Source: Paracoccus sediminilitoris
Lineage (GTDB): Bacteria; Pseudomonadota; Alphaproteobacteria; Rhodobacterales; Rhodobacteraceae
Assembly (NCBI RefSeq): GCF_003259195.1
Contig: NZ_QJPK01000006.1
Coordinates: forward strand, 185,676-249,675
Reading direction: 5' to 3'
Length of the DNA stretch: 64,000 bases
Shown here: one piece after another, positions 45,112 through 54,298 of the stretch
Position numbering within the stretch: position 1 is the stretch's first letter
How the letters are laid out: each line of letters starts with the position of its first letter
The notes under the pieces: model-generated
What the model was told of the DNA's origin: nothing
The model's database searches: none
What the model saw: only the letters and a program-made list of their open reading frames with translations
Program-made: the position numbers and the translations under genes

Positions 45112-45139
45112 GGCCGCACCCCCATGAGGGGGCGCGGCC
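45112..45139 (-). terminator. Hairpin between sugar SBP and ATPase genes
   Basis: GGCCGC-CCCCC and GGGGG-GCGGCC form a GC stem interrupted by one mismatch, with an ATGA loop. It lies in the 64-bp gap after the binding-protein stop, without a T tract. Likely an mRNA-stabilising or partial-termination element. Confidence 0.55.
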
Positions 45140-45155
45140 GGATGCGGGTTTCGGC

Positions 45156-46085
45156 TTACCAGCTGAAATCGGCGGCGTTTTCGGCATCGACCGTGCGCAC
45201 GTCGATCGGCACCTCGGTAGGGACCACGCGGGCACCCCAGTATTGGGCCAGCGCCATGCCCAGGCCCACGCGGACCTGGTCGCGCGGGAATTGCGCGGTG
45301 GTCTGGATGAAGGCCGTGCCGTCGGCGATGGCCTTGACGGCCTCGGGGGCGCCATCGACCGAGGTCAGCTTGATGTCGCGCCCCGACCCCTGGATCGCGG
45401 CCAGTGCACCCATCGCGCCCCCGTCATTGACCGAAAAGATGCCGGCCAGGTCGGGATGCGACTGGATCATGTTTTCCACGACCCCCAATGCGACGGACCG
45501 GTCCTGACGGCCGTTCTGGGTGTCGACCAGGGTGATGCCCTCATGTTCGTCCAGCGCAGCCTTGCAGCCTTCGACCCGTTCCAGGATCGGAACGACCGGA
45601 ATGCCGTCCAGAATGGCGACCTCGCCCTGCCCACCCAGAGCGTCGGCCAGATAGCTGCAGGACTGATAGCCCGCATCGCGGTTCTTGGACCCCACGAAGC
45701 TGTCGACCGGGCCGCTTGCGTTGGCATCGACGGCGACGACGATCACGCCGCGATCCTTGGCCATGCGCACGGCCGATTCCACGCCCGCGCTGTCGGTCGG
45801 GTTCAACAGCAGAATGTCGATATCCTGCTGCAGCATGTCCTCGACATCAGCGATCTGCTTGGCCACGTCATGGCCCGCATCGGTGACGACGACCTCGGCG
45901 CCCAGCTGGGCGGCGGCTTCGTTCAGCGCCTCCTGCATGGAAACGAAATAGGGGTTATTCATCTCCTGGAAGGTCATCCCGATCTTCAGGGGGCCGTCCT
46001 TCGGCGCCGCGTCCTGCGCCGTGGCGGCGTGGGCGCCCGCAATGGTCAGTGCCGCGATCGAGGCGGTCTTCAGAAACTGTTTCAT
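45156..46085 (-). CDS. Sugar ABC transporter substrate-binding protein, RbsB type
   Basis: Periplasmic pentose/polyol receptor of 309 aa. It has a signal peptide ([20 protein letters not shown], cleaved before QDA). The mature N-terminus is [20 protein letters not shown], the RbsB pattern, and the hinge-region segments [11 protein letters not shown] and [17 protein letters not shown] are present. GGGAGGAATGAC precedes the ATG. The gene partners indicate a pentitol (ribitol-like) ligand. Confidence 0.93.
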   Translation of the reverse strand: MKQFLKTASIAALTIAGAHAATAQDAAPKDGPLKIGMTFQEMNNPYFVSMQEALNEAAAQLGAEVVVTDAGHDVAKQIADVEDMLQQDIDILLLNPTDSAGVESAVRMAKDRGVIVVAVDANASGPVDSFVGSKNRDAGYQSCSYLADALGGQGEVAILDGIPVVPILERVEGCKAALDEHEGITLVDTQNGRQDRSVALGVVENMIQSHPDLAGIFSVNDGGAMGALAAIQGSGRDIKLTSVDGAPEAVKAIADGTAFIQTTAQFPRDQVRVGLGMALAQYWGARVVPTEVPIDVRTVDAENAADFSW

Positions 46086-46181
46086 GTCATTCCTCCCGTT
46101 GGTTTTCTGTGGTCAATCCTCCTCCGGTCGCGGCAGGCGCAAGCGCCGGCCACGGTCGAAGGGAATGGGGCAGGTTTCCTG

Positions 46182-47066
46182 TCAGCCGGCCATGCGGACC
46201 GTCTGGTTGGCCGCAAAGGTCGCCCGGAAATCCGAGGGCGACATCTTCTTCAGCTTCAGGAAATGGCGGTTGAAATTGGACAGGTTCAAAAACCCGACCT
46301 CATAGCAGATATCGGCGATGCGGGCCTGCGGGTCCGACAGCAGCATGTGGCAGGCCAGATCGATCCGCATCTGGTTGCGATAGCGGACCAGCGTCGTGCC
46401 CGTATGCGCCTTGAACGACCTTGAGAACCCGCTGAGCGTTTGCCCCGTCAGATCCGCCAGCGTCGTTTCGCTGACCTGGTCCAGCAGGTTTTCGCGCAGA
46501 TGGGCAAGGGCGCGGTTCATGTCGGAATCCTCGGCCCGTTCCGCGTCCAGCACGAAGCTGAGGCTGGCCAGCGTCTGCGACCCCTGGGCATGGGCCAGAA
46601 TGTCCAGGATCTGGAAGAACAGCCCCAGGCGGCGCACGCCCCGCGCCTTGATCAGGTCGTGCATCAGCGGCCCGACCGCGCGGCTGGTCTGGTCGCAGAA
46701 CAGGATGCCCCGGCGGCTCCGGTCCAGCAGATGGCGCAGCGTCTCCATTTCCGGAAAGGCGGCGCGGGCGTTGTCGACCAGGCTTTCGGGAAACTGGATG
46801 ACGGCGGTGCGGCAGGGAATGATGTCGCCGGGGGTGATGTCGCTGATCCAGTTCTGCGGCAGGTTCGGTCCGGTCATGATCAGCTGGCCGGGGCCGAAAT
46901 TGCCGAAATGATCGCCGATATAGAATTTGCCATGCGTGGCGACGACCAAGTGGATCTCGTATTCGGGGTGATAATGCCAGCGCACCGTGCGGAACGGATA
47001 GCCGTGCTTCCAAGCGGCAAAGGATTCACCCTTGCGGATATGCACAAGCTCCAGATCAGGCTGCAT
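46182..47066 (-). CDS. AraC family regulator of the pentitol operon
   Basis: DNA-binding regulator of 294 aa. An N-terminal cupin sensor (WHYHPEYEIHLVVATHG and GQLIMTGPNLPQNW) is followed by two C-terminal helix-turn-helix motifs (LADLTGQTLSGFSRSFKAHTG and IADICYEVGFLNLSNFNRHFLKLKKMSPSDFR). GGGAGGGGAGA precedes ATG 47066. It lies 96 bp upstream of the binding-protein gene on the same strand, so it probably activates that operon in response to the polyol. The 277 bp upstream hold its promoter, with a run of A residues near 47180. Confidence 0.92.
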   Translation of the reverse strand: MQPDLELVHIRKGESFAAWKHGYPFRTVRWHYHPEYEIHLVVATHGKFYIGDHFGNFGPGQLIMTGPNLPQNWISDITPGDIIPCRTAVIQFPESLVDNARAAFPEMETLRHLLDRSRRGILFCDQTSRAVGPLMHDLIKARGVRRLGLFFQILDILAHAQGSQTLASLSFVLDAERAEDSDMNRALAHLRENLLDQVSETTLADLTGQTLSGFSRSFKAHTGTTLVRYRNQMRIDLACHMLLSDPQARIADICYEVGFLNLSNFNRHFLKLKKMSPSDFRATFAANQTVRMAG

Positions 47067-47343
47067 TCTCCCCTCCCTTCCGCGCCAGCCCGGCCCGCAT
47101 CCGCGGTGCCGTCTCCTCCGTGACGCCTTGGTCGTTTGGTATCACGCGGCCACGGTCGCATCCACGAGCAGGCCGGTTTTTTTCTGATACTTTTTTGCGG
47201 CCGGCCAAGCGGGTCGGGGATAGAACCGGCCATCATTGCTGCGTTGCAGCGTGAGAGTCGGGACGAAAAGCCTGTTTCAGCCGGGAATGACCTGTACTTT
47301 TCAACCCCTGCATGTGCTTTTTGTATCAGCGTTGCCGCAGGAC

Positions 47344-47790
47344 TCAGCCCTGAGGCAGATCCTGTCCCAGTTTCTTCAGGCAGCGCAGCAGAGTGGCATG
47401 TTCCTGGGGCGTCAGGCGCGCCGCCAGCGCCCGGTCATGGTCGCGCGCGATCGCCGCCAGATCGGCATAGGCCGCCTGCCCCGCCCGCGTCAGGCACAGG
47501 ACCGCGCGGCGTCGGTCGCCCTGGTCCGTGTCGCGCGTGACGAAACGCTTGTCCGTCAGCGCGGCGACCGCGCGGCTGATCTTGGTCTTGTGGACCCGCG
47601 CCATGTTACCGATCCGGGTGGCATCCATCGGCCCGAACTGACCCAGATGCGCCAGCACGCGCCATTCGGTCCGCAGCATCCCATAGCGGCCCTTGTAGAT
47701 GCGGGCAAAGCCCTGCCCCACATCCTCAGCGGTATGGTTCAGCAGATAGGGCAGGAAATCCTGCAGCCGGAAGGGATCATCGTCGGACAT
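47344..47790 (-). CDS. MarR family regulator, probable hmgA repressor
   Basis: Winged-helix regulator of 148 aa. The core reads [49 protein letters not shown], then [16 protein letters not shown], the MarR wing. It diverges from hmgA with 79 bp between the starts, and an inverted repeat lies in that gap. Control of homogentisate catabolism is inferred from position. Confidence 0.88.
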   Translation of the reverse strand: MSDDDPFRLQDFLPYLLNHTAEDVGQGFARIYKGRYGMLRTEWRVLAHLGQFGPMDATRIGNMARVHKTKISRAVAALTDKRFVTRDTDQGDRRRAVLCLTRAGQAAYADLAAIARDHDRALAARLTPQEHATLLRCLKKLGQDLPQG

Positions 47791-47816
47791 CGGAAAACCC
47801 GTCGCAAGACCGTTGT

Positions 47817-47834
47817 TGGTTACAAATACAACCA
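47817..47834. promoter_or_regulatory. Inverted repeat in the marR-hmgA divergent promoter
   Basis: TGGTT-ACAAATAC-AACCA has exact five-base arms. It overlaps a second pair, GTTGT (47812-47816) and ACAAC (47828-47832). It lies 35 bp before the hmgA ATG and 27 bp before the marR start, a good position for the MarR operator. Confidence 0.5.
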
Positions 47835-47869
47835 TTACCCAGAAAAGGACCCCAGAACAGAGGAACGTC

Positions 47870-49216
47870 ATGGCACCCCAGGACACCATCCCCAACGCGC
47901 TGGCCGGAACCGACCCCGCCTATATGCCGGGTTTCAGCAATGATTTCGAAACCGAGGCGCTGCCGGGCGCTCTGCCCCAGGGCATGAACAGCCCGCAAAA
48001 GGTCAATTACGGCCTTTACGGCGAACAGCTGTCCGGCACGGCCTTCACCGCGCCCGGGCATCAGAACGAACGGACCTGGTGCTATCGCATCCGGCCCTCG
48101 GTCCGGCATCAGGGGCGGTTTTCGCGCATCGCGCTGCCCTTGTGGAAATCGGCACCGAACGTCATCGACGACGTCACCAGCCTGGGCCAGTACCGATGGG
48201 ACCCTGTGCCCCATTCCGATGACGCGCTGACCTGGCTGACCGGCATGCGCACCATGACCACGGCGGGCGATGTGAACACGCAGACGGGCATGGCGGCCCA
48301 TGTCTTTCTGGTCACGCAATCGATGCAGGACGCCTATTTCTATTCCGCCGATGGCGAATTGCTGGTCGTGCCGCAGGAGGGTCGGTTGCGTTTCGCCACC
48401 GAGCTGGGCGTGCTGGATATCGGTCCGCAGGAAATCGCCATCATCCCGCGCGGCCTGGTCTATCGGGTCGAGCTGCTGGAAGGTCCGGCCCGCGGCTTTG
48501 TCTGCGAGAATTACGGCCAGAAATTCACTCTGCCCGGTCGCGGTCCCATCGGCGCCAATTGCATGGCCAACCGGCGCGACTTCAAGACCCCTGTCGCGGC
48601 CTTCGAGGACCGCGAGGTGCCCTCGACCCTGACCGTCAAGTGGTGCGGCCAGTTCCACCAATGCGACATCGCCCAAAGCCCGCTGGACGTGGTGGCGTGG
48701 CACGGGAACTATGCGCCGGTGAAATACGATCTGCGGACCTATTGCCCCGTGGGGTCGATCCTGTTCGATCACCCCGACCCTTCGATCTATACCGTCCTGA
48801 CCGCCCCAAGCGGGATCGAGGGCACCGCGAATATCGATTTCGTCCTGTTCCGCGACCGCTGGAACGTGGCCGAAAACACCTTCCGCCCGCCCTGGTACCA
48901 CAAGAACGTCATGTCCGAACTGATGGGCAACATCCACGGCCAATACGATGCCAAACCCAAGGGCTTTGTCCCCGGCGGGATCAGCCTGCACAACTGCATG
49001 CTGCCCCACGGCCCAGACCGCGCCGCCTTTGAGGCCGCCTCGAACGCCGATCTGGCCCCGCAGAAGCTGGAAAACACCATGTCCTTCATGTTCGAAACGC
49101 GCTTTCCCCAGCATCTGACCGAATTCGCCGCCCGCGTGGCGCCCCTGCAGGATGATTATGTCGACTGCTGGGACGGGCTGGACAGAAAGTTCGACGGCAC
49201 GCCGGGGGTCAAGTGA
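47870..49216 (+). CDS. hmgA: Homogentisate 1,2-dioxygenase
   Basis: Opens the homogentisate ring to maleylacetoacetate with an Fe(II) centre, in tyrosine and phenylalanine catabolism. 448 aa, full length. N-terminus [27 protein letters not shown]; the iron-ligand stretch [16 protein letters not shown] (His and Glu) and the later [27 protein letters not shown] precedes ATG 47870. It is divergent from marR and its stop overlaps the fahA start (TGATG). Confidence 0.97.
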   Translation: MAPQDTIPNALAGTDPAYMPGFSNDFETEALPGALPQGMNSPQKVNYGLYGEQLSGTAFTAPGHQNERTWCYRIRPSVRHQGRFSRIALPLWKSAPNVIDDVTSLGQYRWDPVPHSDDALTWLTGMRTMTTAGDVNTQTGMAAHVFLVTQSMQDAYFYSADGELLVVPQEGRLRFATELGVLDIGPQEIAIIPRGLVYRVELLEGPARGFVCENYGQKFTLPGRGPIGANCMANRRDFKTPVAAFEDREVPSTLTVKWCGQFHQCDIAQSPLDVVAWHGNYAPVKYDLRTYCPVGSILFDHPDPSIYTVLTAPSGIEGTANIDFVLFRDRWNVAENTFRPPWYHKNVMSELMGNIHGQYDAKPKGFVPGGISLHNCMLPHGPDRAAFEAASNADLAPQKLENTMSFMFETRFPQHLTEFAARVAPLQDDYVDCWDGLDRKFDGTPGVK

Positions 49217-50460
49217 TGGGGCTGCTGCCAAGCTGGGTGGCCAGCGCCAATGATCCGCAGACCGACTTTCCGTTGAACAACCTGCCCTATGGGGTGTTTT
49301 CGATGGATGGTGGCGAACCCCGCTGCGGGATCGCCATCGGCGACATGATCCTGGATGCCAAGGGCGCCGAAGCCGCCGGACTGACTGGCACGCAGGGGCT
49401 GTGCCAGGACGGTGTCTGGAACCCGCTGATGGCGGCGGGGCCGACGGTCTGGGCGCGTTTCCGGCAATCCGTGACCGACCTGCTGGCACGGGGTTCGCCC
49501 CATGCCGATACGCTGCGCCCCATGCTGCACCGGGCGGCCGATGCGCAGCTGCACCTGCCGCTGCAGGTGGCCGAGTTCACGGATTTCTATGCCAGCCGCC
49601 AGCACGCCACCAATGTCGGAACCATGTTCAGAAGCGCCGAAAAGGCCCTGCCGCCCAACTGGCTGGATATTCCCATCGGCTATAATGGACGCGCCTCGAC
49701 GGTGGTGGTGTCGGGGACGCCCATCCATCGGCCTAATGGCCAGACCCGGCCCAAGGATGCGCCCGGGCCCGTGTTCGGCCCCAGCAGCCGCCTCGATATC
49801 GAACTGGAGGTCGGCACCATCATCGGCACCCCGTCCCGCATGGGACAGCCGGTGACGACCGATCAGGCGCGGCAGATGATCTTTGGTCACGTGCTGTTGA
49901 ACGACTGGTCGGCGCGCGACATCCAGGCCTGGGAATACCAGCCGCTTGGGCCGTTCCAGGCCAAGGCGTTCGCGACGTCGATCAGCCCGTGGATCGTGAC
50001 GACGGCGGCGCTGGCGCCCTTTGCCGTCCCGACCCCGCCCCGCGATCACGACCTGCTGCCTTATCTGTCGGAAGCCACCCCCGGGCTTTTCGACATCGAC
50101 CTGTCGGTGACCCTGTCCACGGGCGGCGATCCGCAGGTGATCAGCCGCACCAACATGCGCCACCTTTACTATTCCCCCGCCCAACAGCTGACGCATCACG
50201 CATCCTCGGGCTGCGCCATGCGAACCGGGGATCTGCTGGGGACGGGCACGATTTCGGGGGATGATCCGGACAGCCTCGGCTCGCTTCTGGAGCTGACTTG
50301 GGGGGGCGAAAGGCCGCTGGAACTGGCCGATGGGCAGACGCGCCGCTTTCTGCAGGACCATGACACCGTCACGCTGGCCGGTCACGCCCAGGGCGTCGGG
50401 TATCGGGTAGGGTTCGGCAACTGCACCGGGCGCATCCTGCCCGCCACCGCCTTTCCCTGA
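49216..50460 (+). CDS. fahA: Fumarylacetoacetase
   Basis: Hydrolyses fumarylacetoacetate to fumarate and acetoacetate, the last step of the homogentisate pathway. 414 aa. Motifs: FTDFYASRQHATNVGTMFR, PIGYNGRASTVVVSGTPIHRPNGQ, the metal-site DIELEVGTIIG and the segment starting FGHVLLNDWSARDIQAWEYQ. A maleylacetoacetate isomerase gene is not in the window, so that step is encoded elsewhere or occurs non-enzymatically. The start overlaps the hmgA stop by one base. Confidence 0.96.
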   Translation: MGLLPSWVASANDPQTDFPLNNLPYGVFSMDGGEPRCGIAIGDMILDAKGAEAAGLTGTQGLCQDGVWNPLMAAGPTVWARFRQSVTDLLARGSPHADTLRPMLHRAADAQLHLPLQVAEFTDFYASRQHATNVGTMFRSAEKALPPNWLDIPIGYNGRASTVVVSGTPIHRPNGQTRPKDAPGPVFGPSSRLDIELEVGTIIGTPSRMGQPVTTDQARQMIFGHVLLNDWSARDIQAWEYQPLGPFQAKAFATSISPWIVTTAALAPFAVPTPPRDHDLLPYLSEATPGLFDIDLSVTLSTGGDPQVISRTNMRHLYYSPAQQLTHHASSGCAMRTGDLLGTGTISGDDPDSLGSLLELTWGGERPLELADGQTRRFLQDHDTVTLAGHAQGVGYRVGFGNCTGRILPATAFP

Positions 50461-50461
50461 G

Positions 50462-50929
50462 CTAAAGGTGGTTCAGGTCGAAACCGGGATCGTCCTTGAC
50501 CGTGCGCAGGACGATCTCGGACCGGACCTGGGCCACATGCTCATGCGGCAGCAGATGTTCGTGGATGAACCGCGCAAAGCGTTCCAGATCCAGCGTCCGC
50601 AGGTCCAGCACGTAATCGGCATCCCCTGACACCGAAAACGCCGACCGGACCTCGGGGTGCAGCGACAGGAACCGGGCAAAGCTGCGTTCGCTGTCGCCGC
50701 CATGGCGGCGCAGGTTCACCCGCACGATCGCACGCAGCCCGAAGCCCAGCTTTTCACCATCCAGCCGCGCGCCATAACCCTGGATCAACCCCGATTCCTC
50801 CAGCGCGGCGCGCCGGCGCGAACACTGGGAAGGTGACAAATGCACCAGACCCGACAGTGCCGCGTTGGTCAGTGCCCCGTCCTTCTGCAAGGCCCGTAGG
50901 ATCGCGATGTCGAATTCATCCAGCGTCAT
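50462..50929 (-). CDS. Lrp/AsnC family regulator next to hppD
   Basis: Regulator of 155 aa with an N-terminal helix-turn-helix (FDIAILRALQKDGALTNAALSGLVHLSPSQCSRRRAALEESGLI) and a C-terminal ligand-binding RAM domain (VRSAFSVSGDADYVLDLRTLDLERFARFI). GGAGG precedes ATG 50929. It diverges from hppD and probably controls it in response to an aromatic amino acid. Confidence 0.92.
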   Translation of the reverse strand: MTLDEFDIAILRALQKDGALTNAALSGLVHLSPSQCSRRRAALEESGLIQGYGARLDGEKLGFGLRAIVRVNLRRHGGDSERSFARFLSLHPEVRSAFSVSGDADYVLDLRTLDLERFARFIHEHLLPHEHVAQVRSEIVLRTVKDDPGFDLNHL

Positions 50930-50971
50930 CGGACCTCCGGTTTCCGGCCTTGCCATGCGCACCTGCGGATT

Positions 50972-51023
50972 TTAACGCGCGGGATGCCTGCAGATTATAC
51001 TATTTATGCACGATACATGCAGG
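50972..51023 (+). promoter_or_regulatory. Candidate hppD promoter with CCTGCA/TGCAGG inverted repeat
   Basis: A TATACT -10-like box (50996-51001) follows a weak TTAACG -35-like element (50972-50977). The arms CCTGCA (50987-50992) and TGCAGG (51018-51023) bracket the likely start region. This could be the Lrp operator. Confidence 0.3.
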
Positions 51024-51113
51024 ACGACACCGACGCGACCCCGAATACGCAAACACTATGCAGCCCGTCCGGCGCATGATGGTGCCAAGTTCAGACAACC
51101 GGAGGATATTTCG

Positions 51114-52226
51114 ATGGGCCCTTTCCCGCATGACGCCCCCAAAGCCAGCATTTCCGAGGCCAACCCAGCAGGCACCGACGGTTTCGAATTCGTCGAATTT
51201 GCCCATCGCGACCCCGCCGTGCTGGACAAGCTGTTCCGTCAGATGGGCTTCGTGCCGGTCGCGAAACACAAGACGCGCGACATCACGCTCTATCGTCAAG
51301 GCGACATCAACTATCTTCTGAACGGCGACAAGACCGGGCATGCTGCGCAATTCGTTCAGGAACACGGCCCCTGCGCCCCCGCCATGGCTTGGCGCGTCGT
51401 CGATGCCCAACACGCGCTGAAGCGCGCGGTCGATCTGGGCGCGACCGAATATACCGGCGACGGCAAATCGATCGATGCGCCGGCGGTCTATGGCATCGGG
51501 GGGTCGCTGCTGTACTTCATCGACACCTATGCCGACCGGGGCAGCGCCTATGAGGCCGATTTCGACTGGATCGATGCCGTCGATCCCCGCCCCGAGGGGT
51601 TTGGCTTCTATTACCTGGATCACCTGACCCATAACGTGATCCGCGGCAACATGGACACTTGGTACAGTTTCTACGCCAAGACGTTCAATTTCAAGGAAAT
51701 TCGCTTCTTTGACATCAAGGGCAAGCAGACGGGGCTGACCAGCCGTGCGCTGACATCGCCCGATGGCAAGATCCGCATCCCGATCAACGAAAGCGCCGAC
51801 GACAACAGCCAGATCGAGGAATACCTGCGCGAATACAAGGGCGAAGGCATCCAGCACATCGCCATCGCCAGCGACGACATCTATGGCGGCACCGACAAGA
51901 TCGCCGATGCCGGAATGGACTTCATGCCCGGCCCCCCCGCCACCTATTACGAGATGAGCCGCGCCCGCGTGACGGACCACGAGGAACCATTGGACCGCAT
52001 GCAGAAGCGCGGCATTCTGATCGATGGCGAAGGTGTGGTCGGGGGCGGCCAGACCCGCATCCTGCTGCAGATCTTTTCCAAGACGGTGATCGGACCGATC
52101 TTCTTCGAATTCATCCAGCGCAAGGGCGATGACGGATTTGGCGAAGGCAACTTCCGCGCCCTCTTCGAATCGATCGAGGAGGACCAGGTCCGCCGCGGCG
52201 TCCTGAAGGCCGAACCCGCCGAATGA
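51114..52226 (+). CDS. hppD: 4-hydroxyphenylpyruvate dioxygenase
   Basis: Converts 4-hydroxyphenylpyruvate to homogentisate. 370 aa, full length. Two VOC-type halves are seen: N-terminal FVEFAHRDPAVLDKLFRQMGF and the catalytic half YLDHLTHNVIRGNMDTWYSFY. The iron ligands His, His and Glu are in DHLTHNV, GIQHIAIAS and FFEFIQRKGDDGFGEGNF. GGAGG precedes ATG 51114. The end overlaps the Rieske gene by four bases, and the product feeds hmgA and fahA upstream. Confidence 0.97.
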   Translation: MGPFPHDAPKASISEANPAGTDGFEFVEFAHRDPAVLDKLFRQMGFVPVAKHKTRDITLYRQGDINYLLNGDKTGHAAQFVQEHGPCAPAMAWRVVDAQHALKRAVDLGATEYTGDGKSIDAPAVYGIGGSLLYFIDTYADRGSAYEADFDWIDAVDPRPEGFGFYYLDHLTHNVIRGNMDTWYSFYAKTFNFKEIRFFDIKGKQTGLTSRALTSPDGKIRIPINESADDNSQIEEYLREYKGEGIQHIAIASDDIYGGTDKIADAGMDFMPGPPATYYEMSRARVTDHEEPLDRMQKRGILIDGEGVVGGGQTRILLQIFSKTVIGPIFFEFIQRKGDDGFGEGNFRALFESIEEDQVRRGVLKAEPAE

Positions 52227-52588
52227 TCTGGACCGACCTGTCCTCGGCCCCCGCCCCCGGTACGCCGGTGGCGGGGGTGTCCAGCCTGTCGGGCGCACAG
52301 GCGGTGACGGTCACCACCGGTGCGGGGGACTTCCCCTTGCTGCTGGTCGTGACGGATGCAGGCATCCGTGGCTATGTAAATGCCTGCCCGCATCAGTTCC
52401 TGCCCCTGGATTACCGCAGCCCCCGCCTGCTGTCCCAGGACGGCACAAGGCTGATGTGCAGCGTCCATGGCGCAATGTTCGACGCCGAAACCGGAGAGGG
52501 CGTCGCGGGCGAAGGCATCGGGTGCCGGTTGTCACCCGTGCCCCTGCAGATCAGGGACGGCCAGATCGTGATCGGCGAAGCGGGCTGA
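52223..52588 (+). CDS. Small Rieske [2Fe-2S] protein overlapping hppD
   Basis: Soluble Rieske protein of 121 aa. The cluster ligands form CPH (ACPHQFLPLDY) and, about twenty residues on, CSVH (LMCSVHGAMFD), that is C-x-H and C-x-x-H. No signal peptide and no oxygenase domain are present. The ATGA overlap with hppD points to co-translation and a role near tyrosine catabolism, either as electron donor or as assembly/sensing partner. HppD itself does not need an electron donor. Confidence 0.88.
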   Translation: MIWTDLSSAPAPGTPVAGVSSLSGAQAVTVTTGAGDFPLLLVVTDAGIRGYVNACPHQFLPLDYRSPRLLSQDGTRLMCSVHGAMFDAETGEGVAGEGIGCRLSPVPLQIRDGQIVIGEAG

Positions 52589-52612
52589 GACGCGTTCGGT
52601 CGCCCTGATCGG

Positions 52613-52646
52613 CCACGGAGGCTGGCGCGTAACGTTGGCTCCGTGG
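52613..52646. terminator. Inverted repeat between convergent genes
   Basis: CCACGGAG (52613-52620) and CTCCGTGG (52639-52646) are exact reverse complements with an 18-base loop, 24 bp after the Rieske gene. It may act as a bidirectional transcription end. It lacks a T tract. Confidence 0.35.
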
Positions 52647-52752
52647 ATCGAACGGCTTCGGAACAGTTGCATCAGGCCGCTGGTCCACCAATGATCGTGA
52701 CCCCGGCGATTGTCCCTGAAAAACGGCTGGCCAAATGGGGCTCCGGCCCCCG

Positions 52753-53379
52753 TCAGAACCGAAAACTGGCCCCCAGACGAAGATCCTTGCGGGACAGGTC
52801 CAGCTGCCCGCCCGAGCCGGGAATCGGGTCGAAATCGGTCTGCGAATATTCCGCGAATGTCGACAGATGCGGGGTCACGCGATGTTCGACCCCCAGGCCC
52901 AGGCTGTTGCCTTCGATGTCGCCCTCTGCCTCAGCCGTGCCCGTCATGCGGAACCGTGCCACGTCCTGCCCGGCCAGCGCATAGGGCAACCAGTCCCCCG
53001 CCACATAGCCGATCCGTCCGACGACACGCCTGTTGCGCGACAGGCTGACATCGGGGTTCTGCAGGATCTGGCCGATCCGCGCATCATCGGCGCCCGCGCT
53101 GGCATGGCCCGCCTGGTATTCGGCCACCAGTCCCAGGACCAAGTTACCGTGCTGCCAGTCGCGCCCGACCCGCAGGCCCAGCGCAGATCCGGAAGGCGCG
53201 AACAACCGGTCATCGACGCCTTGGCTGTCCAGCAGATCGCGCAGATTGCCATCCGCCGTCATCTCGGCCCTGCTGGCGACCAATGCGCCGCCGACATGAT
53301 AACCCGTCCAATCCTCCTGCGCGGCTGCGGGACCTGTTCCCAGCATCAACAGAATAGCGGCCTGATACGCATGTTTCAT
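52753..53379 (-). CDS. Outer-membrane beta-barrel protein
   Basis: Predicted barrel of 208 aa. The signal peptide is MKHAYQAAILLMLGTGPAAA (cleaved before QED). Alternating beta strands follow (YHVGGALVAS, LGLRVGRDWQ, LVLGLVAEYQAG, VVGRIGYVAGDWLPYALAG, LGLGVEHRV and LSTFAEYSQTDF), ending LRLGASFRF with the terminal Phe that the Bam complex recognises. It resembles Omp25/OmpA-like porin-family proteins. The start at 53379 is chosen for the signal peptide. Confidence 0.85.
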   Translation of the reverse strand: MKHAYQAAILLMLGTGPAAAQEDWTGYHVGGALVASRAEMTADGNLRDLLDSQGVDDRLFAPSGSALGLRVGRDWQHGNLVLGLVAEYQAGHASAGADDARIGQILQNPDVSLSRNRRVVGRIGYVAGDWLPYALAGQDVARFRMTGTAEAEGDIEGNSLGLGVEHRVTPHLSTFAEYSQTDFDPIPGSGGQLDLSRKDLRLGASFRF

Positions 53380-53521
53380 GGCGGGTCCCGTCCAGTGGCT
53401 GATAGCCGTCGCCACTCAGCCTAGGTCAGAAGGGTAAATGGCGGGTTAAGACGGCACGCGGGGAAACCTCCGACCAGCCAGCGCCGTTGCTTTCCCGCAC
53501 CGCCACCGGAAAGGCCCGACG

Positions 53522-54205
53522 ATGCCCGACAGACCCATCCTTGTCTTCGACGTGAATGAAACGCTGCTGGACCTGGACAGCCTGGCGCCCGTCTTTGAAG
53601 ACATCTTCGACGACCCTGCTGCGCTGCGCGACTGGTTCGCCCAACTGATCCTCTATTCGCAGACCCTGACGATCAGCGGCATCGACAGCGACTTTCCCAG
53701 CCTCGCGGCAGGCACGCTGCGCATGCTGGGTCAGATCCGCAATATACAGATCAGCCAAGCCCAGATTGCCGATCTGGCGGCGGCCATTGCCAGCATGCCG
53801 GCCCATGCCGATGCGGCGTCCGCGCTGCAACAGCTGCGTGACGCGGGCTTTCGCATGGTTACCCTGACGAATTCGCCCAAGGGCAGCGGCCCCACCGCGC
53901 TTGACCGATCCGGCCTGGCATCGTTCTTTGAAGCGTCGTTCAGCGTCCAGCCCAGCGGCCGCTTCAAGCCTGCGCCGCAAACCTATCGGCTGGTGTGCGA
54001 TGGTTTGGGGGTCGAACCGCGGGATCTTTGTCTTGTGGCCTGCCATGTCTGGGACACGATCGGCCTGCAGGCGATGGGCGGCAAGGGCGCGCTGGTCACG
54101 CATGGGGTGAACGCACCCTTGCATGTGACCGGTGTGCCGGTCCCGGATCTGGTGGCCCCCACCCTGACGCAGCTGTCCCGCGACATCATGGCGGCCTGGG
54201 CATGA
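53522..54205 (+). CDS. Haloacid dehalogenase, type II (HAD superfamily)
   Basis: Predicted L-2-haloacid dehalogenase of 227 aa. The HAD motifs are LVFDVNETLLDLDSL (nucleophile Asp10), MVTLTNSPKG, SVQPSGRFKPAPQTY (Lys) and CLVACHVWDTIGLQAMG. In classical type II enzymes the last motif reads SHxWDxxGA, so the histidine and WD are kept. Also conserved is the substrate-pocket LILYSQTLT region. It stands alone. Activity toward haloacids is not proven by sequence. Confidence 0.87.
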   Translation: MPDRPILVFDVNETLLDLDSLAPVFEDIFDDPAALRDWFAQLILYSQTLTISGIDSDFPSLAAGTLRMLGQIRNIQISQAQIADLAAAIASMPAHADAASALQQLRDAGFRMVTLTNSPKGSGPTALDRSGLASFFEASFSVQPSGRFKPAPQTYRLVCDGLGVEPRDLCLVACHVWDTIGLQAMGGKGALVTHGVNAPLHVTGVPVPDLVAPTLTQLSRDIMAAWA

Positions 54206-54298
54206 CGGCGGCTGTTCGTTTTCCCCCGCAAAACCTGTAACAAAGAAAGGGCGCCGGACGTAACGCAACCAAAGACATCGAAACAGCAAGGCAGACCC

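Noticed and set aside
43589..45355. Upstream extension of the sugar ATPase to 588 codons
   Set aside because: The extension crosses the intergenic hairpin and the SBP 3' end; the ATG at 45091 has GGAGG and gives the normal 500-aa length.
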